Shown here in pieces: positions 21,601 to 29,864 of a stretch of 64,000 nucleotides of DNA; positions within the stretch are counted from its first letter, which is position 1, and each line of letters begins with the position of its first letter. The DNA comes from Macrostomum hystrix (taxonomy: Eukaryota > Platyhelminthes > Macrostomidae). The position numbers and the translations under genes were made by a program. The stretch is from positions 2,542,001 through 2,606,000 of the forward strand of contig CATNEN010000007.1 in assembly GCA_950097015.1 (NCBI GenBank), given 5' to 3'. Below the pieces are notes generated by a model. That model searched no databases, was not told the origin of the DNA, and was given only the letters and a program-made list of their open reading frames with translations.

Positions 21601-24600
21601 CAGGGCGTCCAGAGCCGCCTCCCTTAGGCGCAGTCGGGCAGCGGCGGCGCGCTCGTCGGCGTCGGCCACCACCACGAAGCGGCTGCCGGGTCGGCGAGCG
21701 CGGCCGCGACTCTGCACCAGCTGGATGAGGGAGCGGGCAGCGTCGAAGCGAATCACGACGTCGCACTCGCCGACATCGAGGCCCTCCTCCAGCACTGAGG
21801 TGCTCACCATCAGGCGACTGACGCCAGAGTTGAACCTGTCCAGCACCAGCTCCTGTTCCTCCTCCCAGCGCATGCCGTCCGGACCACCCTGCATGGCAGC
21901 AGCGTGAGGGAGGCGTCATACAGCTTGCCCCCCTGACCACAATGCGTTTCTCTGACCCCAAGGTATCACTCTGACTGCAATTTGTCACTCTGACTGCAAT
22001 TTGTCACTCTGACCACAATGTGTCACTCTGACCCCAATGTGTCACTCTGACCACAATGTGTCACTCTGACCCCAATGTGTCACTCTGACTGCAATTTGTC
22101 ACTCTGACCACAATGTGTCACTCTGACCCCAATGTGTCACTCTGACTGCAATTTGTCATTCTAACCACAATGTGTCACTCTGACCGCAGAGTGTCTATGA
22201 GACCGGCTACCTGTTTCTGACCCCAAATACATGTTTCTGACCCCAATACCTGTATATGACTACAGTACCGATCTGTGACCCCCAATCCATCACTCACCTG
22301 TCCAATGCACAGCTGAGGTCGGAGGCCCTGAAACTGCTTGTCGGCCAGGCCTTCGCTGACAAGCATTCTGGCGGTTCTCCTGGTGCTGGCAAACACAAGC
22401 GCCCTCGACTTGTCGCCCAAACGTCGCAGCTCGTTGTGCAAAGCTGTCAGCCGCTGGCTGATGTCCGTCTGCCAGCCTGCGGCTTGACGAGACGCCAGCC
22501 AGCCAGACAGCAGCTTGGCAAGGTTCGGCAGCTCCCGCTGCAGCAGCGTCACAGCGAAGCTCAGGCCAAGAGTGCGGGCGATGTCAATCTGGGATAATTG
22601 GGAGAGCACATGCAACCTAACTTTATTCCCATTCTCCTGTATCACATATTTTTATGCGATTAGCACATCCCAGACTATCGAATCCCATTCTGACACGTCA
22701 CAGACTCCTAAATCCCACTTTTAAAAATCCAAAAATCTAAAAATCCGATTCCTACTCATCTCATACATTTGGAGATCCCACTCTCAGGCAAGCCATACAG
22801 TGAGATCTCATTCTGAGGCATCCCATGCAGTGAGATCCCATTCCTAGGCAACCCATACAGTGAGATCCCATTCTGAGGCAACCCATGCAGTGAGATCTCA
22901 TTCTGAGGCAACCCATACAGTGAGATCCCATTCTGAGGCAACCCATGCAGTGAGATCTCATTCTGAGGCATCCCATGCAGTGAGATCCCATTCTGAGGCA
23001 ACCTATGCAGTGAGATCCCATTCTGAGGCATCCCATGCAGTGAGATCCCATTATTAGGCAACCCATACAGTGAGATCCCATTCTTAGGCAACCCATACAG
23101 TGAGACCCCATTCGCACGCACCACGTCCATCAGCGCCATCAGCTCCCTGAGCCGGTCGGCAGTAGGTCCGTAGCCGCTGTGCAGCGGACTAGACTTCAGC
23201 GCTCTCAGGTGTCCCAGCACATACCCGAAGCTCCTAATCATTGCCGGTGTGTCCGCCAGCCAGGCACCGAGTCCGCCACCACCCGCTCGGATGTCTATGG
23301 CGCTTAAACGATCAACTAGCAGCCGCCTAGCCTCGTCCAGGAAGTTTTCCAGCACAGCCGATCGCGCCACCGGAACCTCCAGCACCGTGGGCGTCTGGGC
23401 CCTGGCCTCAGCCGGCCGAAATATCCCAGTGCCCGGCGGGAACCTGGCCAAGTAGCGCCTCAGCCGCTCCTCCCCGCTGTCAATGTCGCGCAGCTCGATT
23501 GGAGAGGCCGTCAGACCAAGGAGGCGAGGGCGGGCGCTGTCGGGCAGCAGGTTCAGCAAATCCAGCACCTTACAGGCGAGAAACAGGCAGGATTTAGTGT
23601 GACCTTCTGACTTTGTTCAGCTCATTGACTCCCACAGTCTATCAGCTGCAGTCCCACAGTCTATCAGCTGCAGTCCCACAGTCTATCAGCTGCAGTCCCA
23701 CAGTCTATCAGCTGCAGTCCCACAGTCTATCAGCTGCAGTCCCACAGTCTATCAGCTGCAGTCCCACAGTCTATCAGCTGCAGTCCCACAGTCTATCAGC
23801 TGCAGTCCCACAGTCTATCAGCTGCAGTCCCACAGTCTATCAGCTGCAGTCCCACAGTCTATCAGCTGCAGTCCCACAGTCTATCAGCTGCAGTCCCACT
23901 GCCCAACTGCTAAATGTGCAGCACCAGTGAGAAGTTGTGCCCGCCAGTGCCAGCGTGGTGACACTCGTCCAGCACGATGCAGGAGAAGGCCGTGAGGTCC
24001 ATGTCCCGCTTTTCCCGCACTCGGGACAACAGAAGGCCGGCGGTGGCCACAAGTAGGTCGTGAGAGCCTTCGCGAAGTCGACGAACGCTTATGTCCGTGG
24101 CATTTTCACCGCACAGGGCCGCGACACGTAGGCCTGTGTCAGACTGAGGCAGGTAGGTGAGTGGAGAATCAGAATCTAGTGCCAGCCAATCAGAATCTAG
24201 TGCCAGCCAATCAGAATCTAGTGCCAGCCAATCAGAATATAGTGACAACGAATCAATCGTGCCAGCCAATCAGCCAATGATTCAGTGACAGGCAAACAGA
24301 ACTAGAGACAGCCAATCAGAACCAGAGACAGCTAATCAGAACCCAGAGACAGCTAATCAGGATACAGTGACAGCCAATCATACCATAGTGACAGCTAGAA
24401 CCCAGTGACGCCTCCTCACCTCTAGCGACCTGGCCTGCTGGAACACCAAAGGCACCCGTTCAACCAGCAGGACGCCCATGAGGTGCGGGTTGAGGCGCCG
24501 CATTCGGGCTAGCAGGAGGGCGGCAACAAGGGTCTTGCCCGAGCCCGTAGGCATCACCAGAACCAGATCGCGTTGAAGTGCTTCAGCAAAGGCCTCCAAT

Positions 24601-25816
24601 TGGTAGCGTCGGGGCTGGCGCCTGTGCCGGTGTCGGCAACGCTGCCGGTTGCCACTGAAGTCATCGTCGGTCAGCAGTAGGTCGCGCCATTCAAAATCGC
24701 CTGGCCGATCGATGCTGGCGAACTTAATAGGACCAGCTCCGCCGACCGCTACTGGCTGGGCAGCTGACTCGGCTGCGCCTGATTGGACGCTGCAGGAACA
24801 TAGGACAATTGCGCAGTTTGAAGCGGATAGATCGAGTGGACAGTGAGGAGGTGGGGGATAAAGGAAAAGGAGCGGAGAAAAGGATGGAGCGGAGAGGAAG
24901 GTGGAGAGGAAGGTGGAGCGGAGAGGAAGATGGAGAGGAAGGTGGAGTGGAGAGGAAGGTGGAGCGGAGAAGAAGGTGGAGAGGAGAGGAAGGTGGAGCG
25001 GAGAGGAAGGTGGAGAGGAGAGGAAGGTGGAGAAGAGAAAAAGGTGGAGAGGAGAGGAAGGTGGAGCGGAGAGGAAGGTGGAGAGGAGAGGAAGGTGGAG
25101 CGGAGAGGAAGGTGGAGAGGAGAGGGAGGTGGAGGTGGAGAGGAAGGTGGAGCGGAGAGGAAGGTGGAGAGGAGATGAAGGTGGAGCGGAGAGGAAGGTG
25201 GAGAGGAGAGGAAGGTGGAGAGGAGAGGGAGGTGGAGAGGAGAGGGAGGTGGTGGTGGAGAGGAAGGTGGAGCGGAGAGGAAGGTGGAGAGGAGAAGAAG
25301 GTGGAGCGGTGAGGAAGGTGGAGCGGAGATCATTAAATAGATAGATCAGAAGACATTTCTCATTTGATTGACATGTTGTGCATCTCTGATATAATGGGCT
25401 GCATTGATTAGAATGCCAAAAATAAAACAAAAATTTTTGTAATCCACTGACTTGTGAGCAAAGAACTGCTGGGTATCGCGCCTTTCAATCTCCATCAGTC
25501 GGTTGACAAGTTGGTGAGGCTTTTCCTTGCGACCGAATCGCTTCCCTAGCAGAACAATTTTGTCCAGGCCGAATGCGACAAAGCTGACCCCATTGGGCCC
25601 ATATGGAAGCTCTTTGCCAAGAACAGCTTTGCACACAGCGCAGACAACATTCTGAACGCCACGTTTATCGCCTGCCTCAGAGTGAAGACCATTGCGTGCA
25701 AACACGAGTTCCCTGAGCTCTGGCTTCAGTGCCAAGTGGGTAGAATTGGATTGAAAGAAGAACAGTTCCCGCAGTTCTACTAATTGAGCCCCACACCTGG
25801 GATTACCACATTGCAT
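6601..25816 (-). CDS. Zn-domain / DExH helicase / RNA-dependent RNA polymerase / nucleotidyltransferase fusion protein
   Basis: Eighteen minus-strand exons: 25816-25452, 24789-24420, 24143-23925, 23568-23122, 22588-22298, 21888-21523, 21084-20214, 19615-18852, 17569-17386, 17305-17149, 16863-16593, 16326-16117, 15992-15855, 14866-14477, 13419-13001, 11822-10022, 9935-9369, 7203-6601. Every junction has GT and AG and matching phase, and the total is 8,433 nt (2,810 aa plus stop). Domains: Cys-pair domain 1-120; Dicer/RIG-I-type helicase about 180-690 (GSGKT 204-208, DECH 304-307, TAS 338-340, QSRGRARR 623-630); cellular RdRP about 690-1895 (DLDGD 1575-1579); nucleotidyltransferase about 1900-2420 (Asp 1981, 1983, 2050); unknown tail to 2810. 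Expected role (inference): secondary small-RNA synthesis, with the helicase handling the template, the RdRP making complementary RNA and the transferase adding 3' nucleotides. Weakest junctions: the acceptors of the exons starting at 17569 and 11822. Confidence 0.88.
7600..7840. repeat. Dispersed repeat, copy A (last intron of the fusion gene)
   Basis: Shares stretches such as AATATCTCGA, TTTTGATCCAGATGGT and GGTTTGGGGGCTAT with the reverse complement of 17690-17950 and, more weakly, with 21165-21420. No ORF or target-site duplication identified. Confidence 0.55.
8049..8786 (-). CDS. Secreted C-type lectin-like protein, nested in the fusion-gene intron
   Basis: Single-exon ORF of 245 residues. 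It starts with a signal peptide (about [20 protein letters not shown]). Residues about 35-85 hold six Cys in a PAN/apple-like spacing ([17 protein letters not shown]... [10 protein letters not shown]). The C-type lectin-like part runs from [19 protein letters not shown] to the end, with NW.LA, WYWVSC, WQPDN and ELNDG. QPD is the galactose-type version of the long-loop calcium/sugar motif, and ND matches the second calcium-site position. Some canonical disulfide cysteines appear shifted, so binding is not assured. It sits on the same strand inside intron 9368-7204 of the fusion gene. A frameshifted paralogue is at 5717-6030. Confidence 0.85.
   Translation of the reverse strand: MVAKALVIVVYLTKALLAYSNIFNEVPGLLCLRPQFIVTRLSSRSDLECASLCDGTTDCQAFSVADGPCQLFVFNRCSKYVRDCSCTRIKQVFVKQQSGLPAGTLCPAGFADDFCGTKYKLYSDLKNWNLAKTSIDSLPGLTTMADVTDSAELAHIRGILARIDSLSALLGGTQLPGSAEPAGGWYWVSCNSSIDSRLWSFWQPDNSGGGENYATMWSSAPELNDGMLTSNEYKGAMAECVSPFT
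10022..11579 (-). other. Fusion protein module 5: polymerase-beta-like nucleotidyltransferase (TUT/non-canonical poly(A) polymerase type)
   Basis: Rest of exon 16, directly after the RdRP end. The active-site motif is [20 protein letters not shown] (GS then DxD), with the third aspartate in [12 protein letters not shown]-associated region follows: [15 protein letters not shown], then [18 protein letters not shown]. This is the order seen in Cid1/Cid12, TUT and RDE-3 proteins. All three metal-binding aspartates are present, so activity is likely; whether it prefers U or A cannot be read from sequence. A later segment, [13 protein letters not shown], resembles one in the tail module. Confidence 0.9.
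12005..12309 (-). mobile_element. tRNA-derived SINE, 5'-truncated copy
   Basis: Minus orientation. Begins near box B (GAGCTCGATTCCGCAG) and has the family body (TTTGGGGCGCAGCCGCGGAG, CTTGTCGTG) and end (CTCCTCGTTGGCTGTGGGTC, CCGCAATCCTCCTGCAAATA). It abuts the complete copy at 12310-12740 through the latter's ATT-rich tail, so one inserted beside or into the other. Lies in the intron between fusion exons 13419-13001 and 11822-10022. Confidence 0.8.
12310..12740 (-). mobile_element. tRNA-derived SINE, near full length
   Basis: Minus strand: a tRNA-like head with box A (GTGGCAGAGCGGTTAACGCG) and box B (AGTTCGATTCCACGG), then GGCCACATTTATTTGGGG, the GC-rich GCGCAGCCGCGGAGAGAAGG segment, a variable CA/TG-rich part and a tail ending CCTGCAATTATTATTATT. 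A second partial head precedes it (12660-12735). This is the reference copy for the family seen elsewhere in the window. Confidence 0.85.
13556..14462. repeat. 20-bp minisatellite, fusion-gene intron 14
   Basis: About 45 units of ACACACCCAGATCCCACATA, with ACGCACCC, ATCCGACATA and ATCCCATATA variants in repeated blocks (13660-13860 resembles 13860-14050). Fills almost the entire intron between exons 14866-14477 and 13419-13001, starting 15-20 nt after the donor. Confidence 0.97.
14920..15835. repeat. 23-bp minisatellite, fusion-gene intron 13
   Basis: Units of about 23 bp with core GAACTCAAGCTGAGGATCTG and variants GAACTCAATCTG, GAAATCAAGCTGGGG. Occupies nearly the whole intron from about 20 nt after the donor at 15854 to near the acceptor at 14867. 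Confidence 0.97.
16350..16585. repeat. Imperfect ~23-bp repeats, fusion-gene intron 11
   Basis: Diverged repeats containing CCTAGCAACCATTT and CCTAGCAACCAGTT, running up to the donor of exon 16863-16593. More decayed than the other intronic arrays. Confidence 0.85.
17690..17950. repeat. Dispersed repeat, copy B (fusion-gene intron 8)
   Basis: Inverted relative to copy A. The reverse complement contains ACTTTGATCCAAATGGTAG, GGTTTGGGAGCTATCG and GAATATCTCGACGG, matching 7690-7830. Confidence 0.55.
18017..18475. repeat. Inverted repeat with internal direct repeats, fusion-gene intron 8
   Basis: The arm at 18017-18130 (TTTATCAGCATGTCACCCGA ... TAGACGGAGCAGCTGGACCT) is roughly matched by the reverse complement of 18358-18475. 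Inside the loop, two direct copies carry AATTCGCTTTAGGGACT (about 18125-18215 and 18280-18350). A further relative of the arm is at about 35150-35260. It looks like a palindromic or twice-inserted mobile element, class unknown. Confidence 0.7.
19655..19765 (+). mobile_element. SINE fragment
   Basis: Contains TTACGCCCTTAAGGGTCAACC, CACAGTGAGTG and CTCAGGAGTCAGCGGAATGG from the body and 3' part of the SINE family. Head and tail are missing. In fusion-gene intron 7. Confidence 0.7.
19785..20225. repeat. 29-bp minisatellite that includes the splice donor, fusion-gene intron 7
   Basis: Units of 29 bp with core AGTGAGCTCAGCAACACA plus AACGGAGCC or CACGGAGTC. The last unit runs into the exon 7 donor: minus strand AACTCCGT|GTATGTACCTGA matches the array's ACTCCGTGTGTGTTGCTGA. 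The array therefore seems to have grown from the exon-intron junction itself. Confidence 0.95.
21165..21420. repeat. Dispersed repeat, copy C (fusion-gene intron 6)
   Basis: Weakly similar to copies A and B (AGAATCGTTAAATATCTCAA; GATCGGTTGAATATTTTGGG). The most diverged of the three. Confidence 0.35.
21955..22195. repeat. 17-bp minisatellite, fusion-gene intron 5
   Basis: Units TGTCACTCTGACCACAA and TGTCACTCTGACCCCAA with TGTCACTCTGACTGCAATT variants in an ordered pattern. Starts about 90 nt after the donor at 22297, with decayed units (TGACCCCAATAC) between. Confidence 0.95.
22770..23113. repeat. 30-bp minisatellite, fusion-gene intron 4
   Basis: About 11 units of 30 bp with core TGAGATCCCATTCTGAGGCA then ACCCATGCAG or ACCCATACAG. 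Starts 9 nt after the donor at 23121. Confidence 0.97.
23625..23902. repeat. 22-bp minisatellite, fusion-gene intron 3
   Basis: About 12 near-identical units with core CAGTCCCACAGTCTATCAGC. The most homogeneous of this gene's arrays, so probably young. Contains PstI/PvuII-like palindrome CAGCTG. Confidence 0.97.
24160..24412. repeat. ~21-bp minisatellite, fusion-gene intron 2
   Basis: Units with core CCAGCCAATCAGAATCTAGTG varying to GACAGCTAATCAGAACC. Begins within about 10 nt of the donor at 24419 and ends about 20 nt before the next acceptor. Confidence 0.9.
24850..25335. repeat. Purine-rich minisatellite, fusion-gene intron 1
   Basis: Repeats of GAGAGGAAGGTGGAGCG and GAGGAAGGTGGA (unit multiples of 6). 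One strand is almost pure purine for nearly 500 bp, which favours R-loop or triplex formation. Lies between exons 25816-25452 and 24789-24420. Confidence 0.95.
25452..25816 (-). other. Fusion protein module 1: N-terminal Cys-pair (putative zinc) domain
   Basis: Exon 1. Residues 3-8 read CGNPRC and a second pair reads [15 protein letters not shown], followed by a strand-rich segment [16 protein letters not shown]. Two CxxC-like pairs with strands between and after them resemble beta-tent zinc folds (Yippee/Mis18/RIG-I C-terminal domain class), but this is a shape impression, not a recognised family. The start ATG sits two codons before the first Cys, with an in-frame TAG 18 nt upstream, so no coding extension is needed. 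A strong 3' splice site lies 43 nt upstream. Confidence 0.6.
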
Positions 25817-25861
25817 GGCTTCAGCTTTTGGCTAGGAGTGATTGTTGGCACAGATTTCCCT
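25817..25861 (-). promoter_or_regulatory. Leader and 3' splice site upstream of the fusion-gene start codon
   Basis: On the minus strand a T-run followed by CAG (CTTTTTTTCAG at 25871-25860) gives a strong acceptor, then a 43-nt leader to the ATG with an in-frame TAG. It is either the end of an intron in the 5' UTR or a spliced-leader trans-splicing site. The SLC7 gene has an acceptor CTGCAG two bases before its own ATG, so the pattern recurs. Confidence 0.55.
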
Positions 25862-27860
25862 GAAAAAAAGATTTGCTTATTTTATTACAAAAAAAGTTTT
25901 TTTCGTTGTATCAGAAATTAAATATTCATTATTAACTATTTTAGCATTATAAGACTCTATATTGTGCGGGAAATATATAGAGAATTTACCAGCTTGCAAA
26001 AAATAACTCCTTTACTGGAGCAAGTGAGAAAAGCTATTTTTATTTTGTTTGTTTCAAGTTTAAATAAGCTCGAAAAAAAATTAACAAATCGCGGCAAAGG
26101 TGAGACGACAGGAGCGCGGGGGCTTAAAACGAGCCGGGCAGCCAGCCACCCCACGCCCCCCCGCCTCCAGAGTACATGCACGCATGCACAAAGTGCCACC
26201 CCCGGTGTGTCTAACACACCTTACTCAGAGAGTAACGAACGCATTAGACTAGTTGAGTTAGCAGCCAGTTAGCTGTATAGTCGGGTATATCTATTAAGAC
26301 TATATTCCAAAATACATCTGTACAATTAGGGACGAGTAATTTTTTGTTATTACTTAAACTAAAAAAAATTATAGATATACTTAATTCATTTTACTTTAAC
26401 TATTTGGTTTTTAATAAAAATGAACAATCAATTTAACAGCTTAATTTTATAAACAGTAAAGATTCAATGGTTCCACATGACCTTGTAATGCTAAGTAATT
26501 TCTAAAGATCTAATCATGAGCATCAATGTGAAAATTAATATCACTGAAAAAACTTCCTTTTTAAACAAAATTTTAGTCTGATAATAACTCTGGGGATTCT
26601 GAAATGTAGCAGAAAAACCTACAACTGTAAGACATTTAAATCAGACTAATTATTCCCAATTACAATATTTAGTGACCAAAACTTTCTACACTCTAAAAAA
26701 ACAAGATAAGTTGTTTATAAACTTAACTTAGCATTACATCTATACATTTTACTATTTCAAATCATCTCCTGTGGCCACTTATAAATAGCACTGTTACTAC
26801 TTTGATTAACTTATTTCACTAATGAGTATAACAGGTTTACAATACAATAATCTCAAATACTCCCATATTTCTTCACTACAGTGCTAATAATAGTCTAATT
26901 TTTTTGTTTGTGGAAAGGCTAATTTTCTTTCTTATGGTGACATAGTCAAGATGCTTTATTATAATTTATAATAAGGATTAATTCAGTTGAGCCAACTGTC
27001 GTACGGCGTCGAATTGCACTGAATTATATATATATAATATATAATATAATATAATATATAATATATATATATATATATATATAACGGCTAGTGTTTATCA
27101 CAACGCAAAACTTTGACAGTATACACGAGCTATAAGAACTGACTTCCCATGTGCTGAAAGGTACGAAACGAAAATTGTATCGTAGAAAATGAGATTTTCA
27201 AAAGTTTCCATTTTCGCTTTCGTGTAAAAGATTAACAAATATATTTTCTGTTTATCTAGAGAAAAAACTTTATGACTTTTTAAGAAGCTAATGCAAGATG
27301 AATTGCTAACGCCTTATGAATAGCGTTTGGTTGCTTGTTATTCAAAATAAGTTGATAAATTTACGGCCGGCCGTGAAATACATTTCCCCAATGTATATTA
27401 ATTAATTAATGCTTAATTACGAAATGAAAATATATATAAGGTTACACTGATTCCACTAGTCAGTGGTTTATTAAATTTCAGACTTTTGACTTCAGGGCTA
27501 ATGCTCGGAATGTAAGTAGTTTATTGAAAAAAAATGACACAAAATCATAATCATTACAAAATAAAAGTATTGTACATGTAAATAAAAGCTAGTAAAAGCC
27601 AGTATGTATATAAGTCTCAGTTTATGTCAGACATGTTTAATGTCTTAATTGTTATCTCAGTTAAACAAGAACAGAAAATTCAACAAAAAACATATGTAAA
27701 AAGTTTCTGTTTAATACCATCGGAATGCGACAAAGCAGATCCAGTTTGATCCGTTTGGAATATTATTACAAATAATATTAGGACTTTACAGGATTTTAAA
27801 TATTTAAATAACTTACCTTGTCGCCGCCTCACCTTCCACCAATCCTTCCACATAGGTGAT
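25862..27860. other. Intergenic AT-rich stretch
   Basis: Between the fusion-gene leader and the first paralogue of the secreted cluster. No supportable gene. A short GC-rich C-run patch lies at 26100-26215. The fusion-gene promoter (minus strand) is probably here, but I cannot point to it. Confidence 0.5.
27025..27083. repeat. AT microsatellite
   Basis: Alternating TA with AATATA interruptions, about 59 bp; simple sequence, self-complementary. Confidence 0.95.
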
Positions 27861-27916
27861 TGTGAATCATGAGGTAAATTCATATGATACAGGACATGTT
27901 GATTCACCCAACTCAC

Positions 27917-29170
27917 CCATCTCGCAGACAATATCGAATAAGGAATAATTGGTGTACAGACTAGGAAACCACGGGGTTCCTTTAAGATAGAACTGATTAT
28001 TCGATGCGAACTCCACCAGGGCCTGGTATTTGCTGTCGCTGCCGATTAGCAGGATGCGTCGACTGCTGCAGCTGCGCCCGGCTTCAGCGCACGTGAAACG
28101 AAATGTGGCGCACTGGAGGAACCAATCAGATAAGTGCGATGGCCACAGATATAGAACTATGCTTCCATTCAGTGCTACCATGCACAGATAGCTTTCAGGA
28201 TTGACATGGGACTGAAGCGACACAGAGTCTGGATCACCGTTCAGACTTGGCTGTTCCACGAGCAGAATGCTGGACGACTTCAGTGTCGCCGAAGTCTGGC
28301 ACGGCTGGTTTGGCTGACACGTCACGTACCGGCCTCCTAACGAAACTTGCAAGCGGAGCTGCGACGACGGGCACTGACTCTTGACTGCAAGATAAAAAGA
28401 GACAAAAATGACCAACAAATTTAGTCAAAGCAAAAGTGCATTGAGGCCTATTCTTAAGGACTGCTTAATTAAGTTCACTTTTTATCAAAACTCTAAACTG
28501 ATCGTTGATTTCGAAGTGTTCATTTATAAAAGCCCAACCGTAAAGCATCGAAAGAACTGCGACACAGTAGCCGAGATAAACCTACACGGGGCACAGAGGA
28601 AGGAGAGTGCAGAGTCACTTCGAAGAAGGTCGTCTGGTGAGCTGAAATCGGAACTACGAAGGTAATAGGCCGAGTGCCTCAGTCTGGATGAAGCAAATTC
28701 GTTCGGGCTGATGCGCCAGTGGTTGCAGAACTCCGACACCTCAATTCTGAAGCTTGCGCGTTGATTGGAGCTTGGAGATGCTGTAAGGTACAGATAGTTG
28801 TCGGAGTCCAAATACAGGTAATATCCCGGTCGCTGGCTGTCAACTATTGACACAGATCCGGCTGTTCCATCCAGAGGATTTCGGAAAGACATCTGCAGTC
28901 GAGGGTCGCTGATGGACTGAGAGATCCTCACTTTATTGCTGGCGACGTAAGTCCAAAAGTGGTTTGAGTATGGTCCATAGGGAATGATGAGGAAGCTGCT
29001 GCAGCTGATGTTCTGAGCTGACACTGGAAATAGAGTTTCATGTTTACTTTTCGATTTTTCAGTTTTAATATAACGATATTTTGGGTTTTGAATGAAATAG
29101 TCTTACCAGGCACGGAACAAATTAATATAATTATTAGAACTTTAATTACGCCAACAGAAAGCGAATGCAT
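27917..29170 (-). CDS. Secreted two-domain protein, paralogue 1 of 3
   Basis: Exons (minus) 29170-29107, 29023-28586, 28384-27917, all joined in phase 1. Exon 1 is a signal peptide (MHSLSVGVIKVLIIILICSV). Exon 2 encodes one domain (AQNISCSSFLIIPYGPYSNH ... GYYLYLDSDNYLYL ... ASFRI), and exon 3 a second that is structured alike (SSQLRLQVSLGGRYVTC ... SVSLQS ... CSSRRILLIGS). The SV.L.S..PGYYL pattern and domain size suggest beta-trefoil folds of the AbfB/lectin type; this is a weak call. Exon 3 ends at a phase-1 donor (ATGG|GTGAGT). If not spliced it reads 16 more residues to a stop at 27867. I could not find the terminal exon. Confidence 0.7.
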
Positions 29171-29864
29171 TGTGAGATCACAAGGTTGAGTTGGTTCCTG
29201 TCAGACTTGACGTCTTTCTTGCTGTTTTAATTTGAAAGGCGGATCTGTCAGCATCATATAAGCAGCCTATTGGAGGAGAGAGGCCGCTGAGTTCTTTTTC
29301 ACCCGTGTCAAAGGCTGCTCAAATGCTGTTAGAGGCGATTGTGTCTTGTTGGCTTTGCCGCTCGGTTGTTACATGTAAGTATCAGACAACAGCAGCTCTG
29401 CAGTGTCTTCAGTTTCCGGGTGAGCAAGATGTCTCCAATGGTCTCTTGGTCTCTTTTTTTCAGAATCAATTTGTTTTTTTTTACTTTCTTCTAGAACAAT
29501 AACAAAAGCGACGGCTTTTGATCTACTCGCAGCTTTAAAATAATGCAATGCTACAAGTGCGACGACTTAATGCTGTTGAGTAGAAGGGGGCTCTCAGAAA
29601 GTTACTCTCATTGTTACGCATTCGACTCAGCAGATGTGATCTGTATTTCCCAGAGGGATTCAAGACAGGCAACACGGGCTAAAGAGAAGGCCTTTAAAAG
29701 TTCTACAGAAGAGCAGAGAATCAATTTCAGCTAAGTCCTCTGGCTTTATCAGCTGTTCTCTTCTGTTTTCAGAGGAAACACTGTGGAGACAAATTCACGC
29801 TCGACGTTTTTGGCAGGACAACAAAGGTCAATTAAATCGATTGCACTTGTGAGCCCAACACTAA

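Larger units (their letters stand above)
21523..24789 (-). other. Fusion protein module 2: Dicer/RIG-I-type DExH helicase
   Basis: Exons 2-6. Q-like [11 protein letters not shown] precedes Walker [10 protein letters not shown]. Motif Ia region [17 protein letters not shown] is followed by [13 protein letters not shown] and Walker [11 protein letters not shown]. Motif III is GLTASP. After an insert of about 150 residues comes [14 protein letters not shown], then motif [21 protein letters not shown] and motif [13 protein letters not shown]. The SRGRAR arginine finger and EEGLD are hallmarks of the Dicer, RIG-I and DRH helicases rather than general DEAD-box proteins. All ATPase residues are present. 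There are no RNase III or PAZ signatures, so this is not Dicer. Confidence 0.92.

Noticed and set aside
21523-24789. Dicer gene
   Set aside because: The helicase type fits, but no PAZ, RNase III or dsRNA-binding sequence follows; RdRP sequence does.
25964-26272. Plus-strand 102-codon ORF upstream of the fusion gene
   Set aside because: Low-complexity, AT-rich then C-rich sequence with no domain or splice support.
29543-29734. Small ORF starting MQCYKCDDLM
   Set aside because: Begins like a Ly6-type cysteine motif, but has no signal peptide and no further cysteine pattern, and it lies next to SINE debris.
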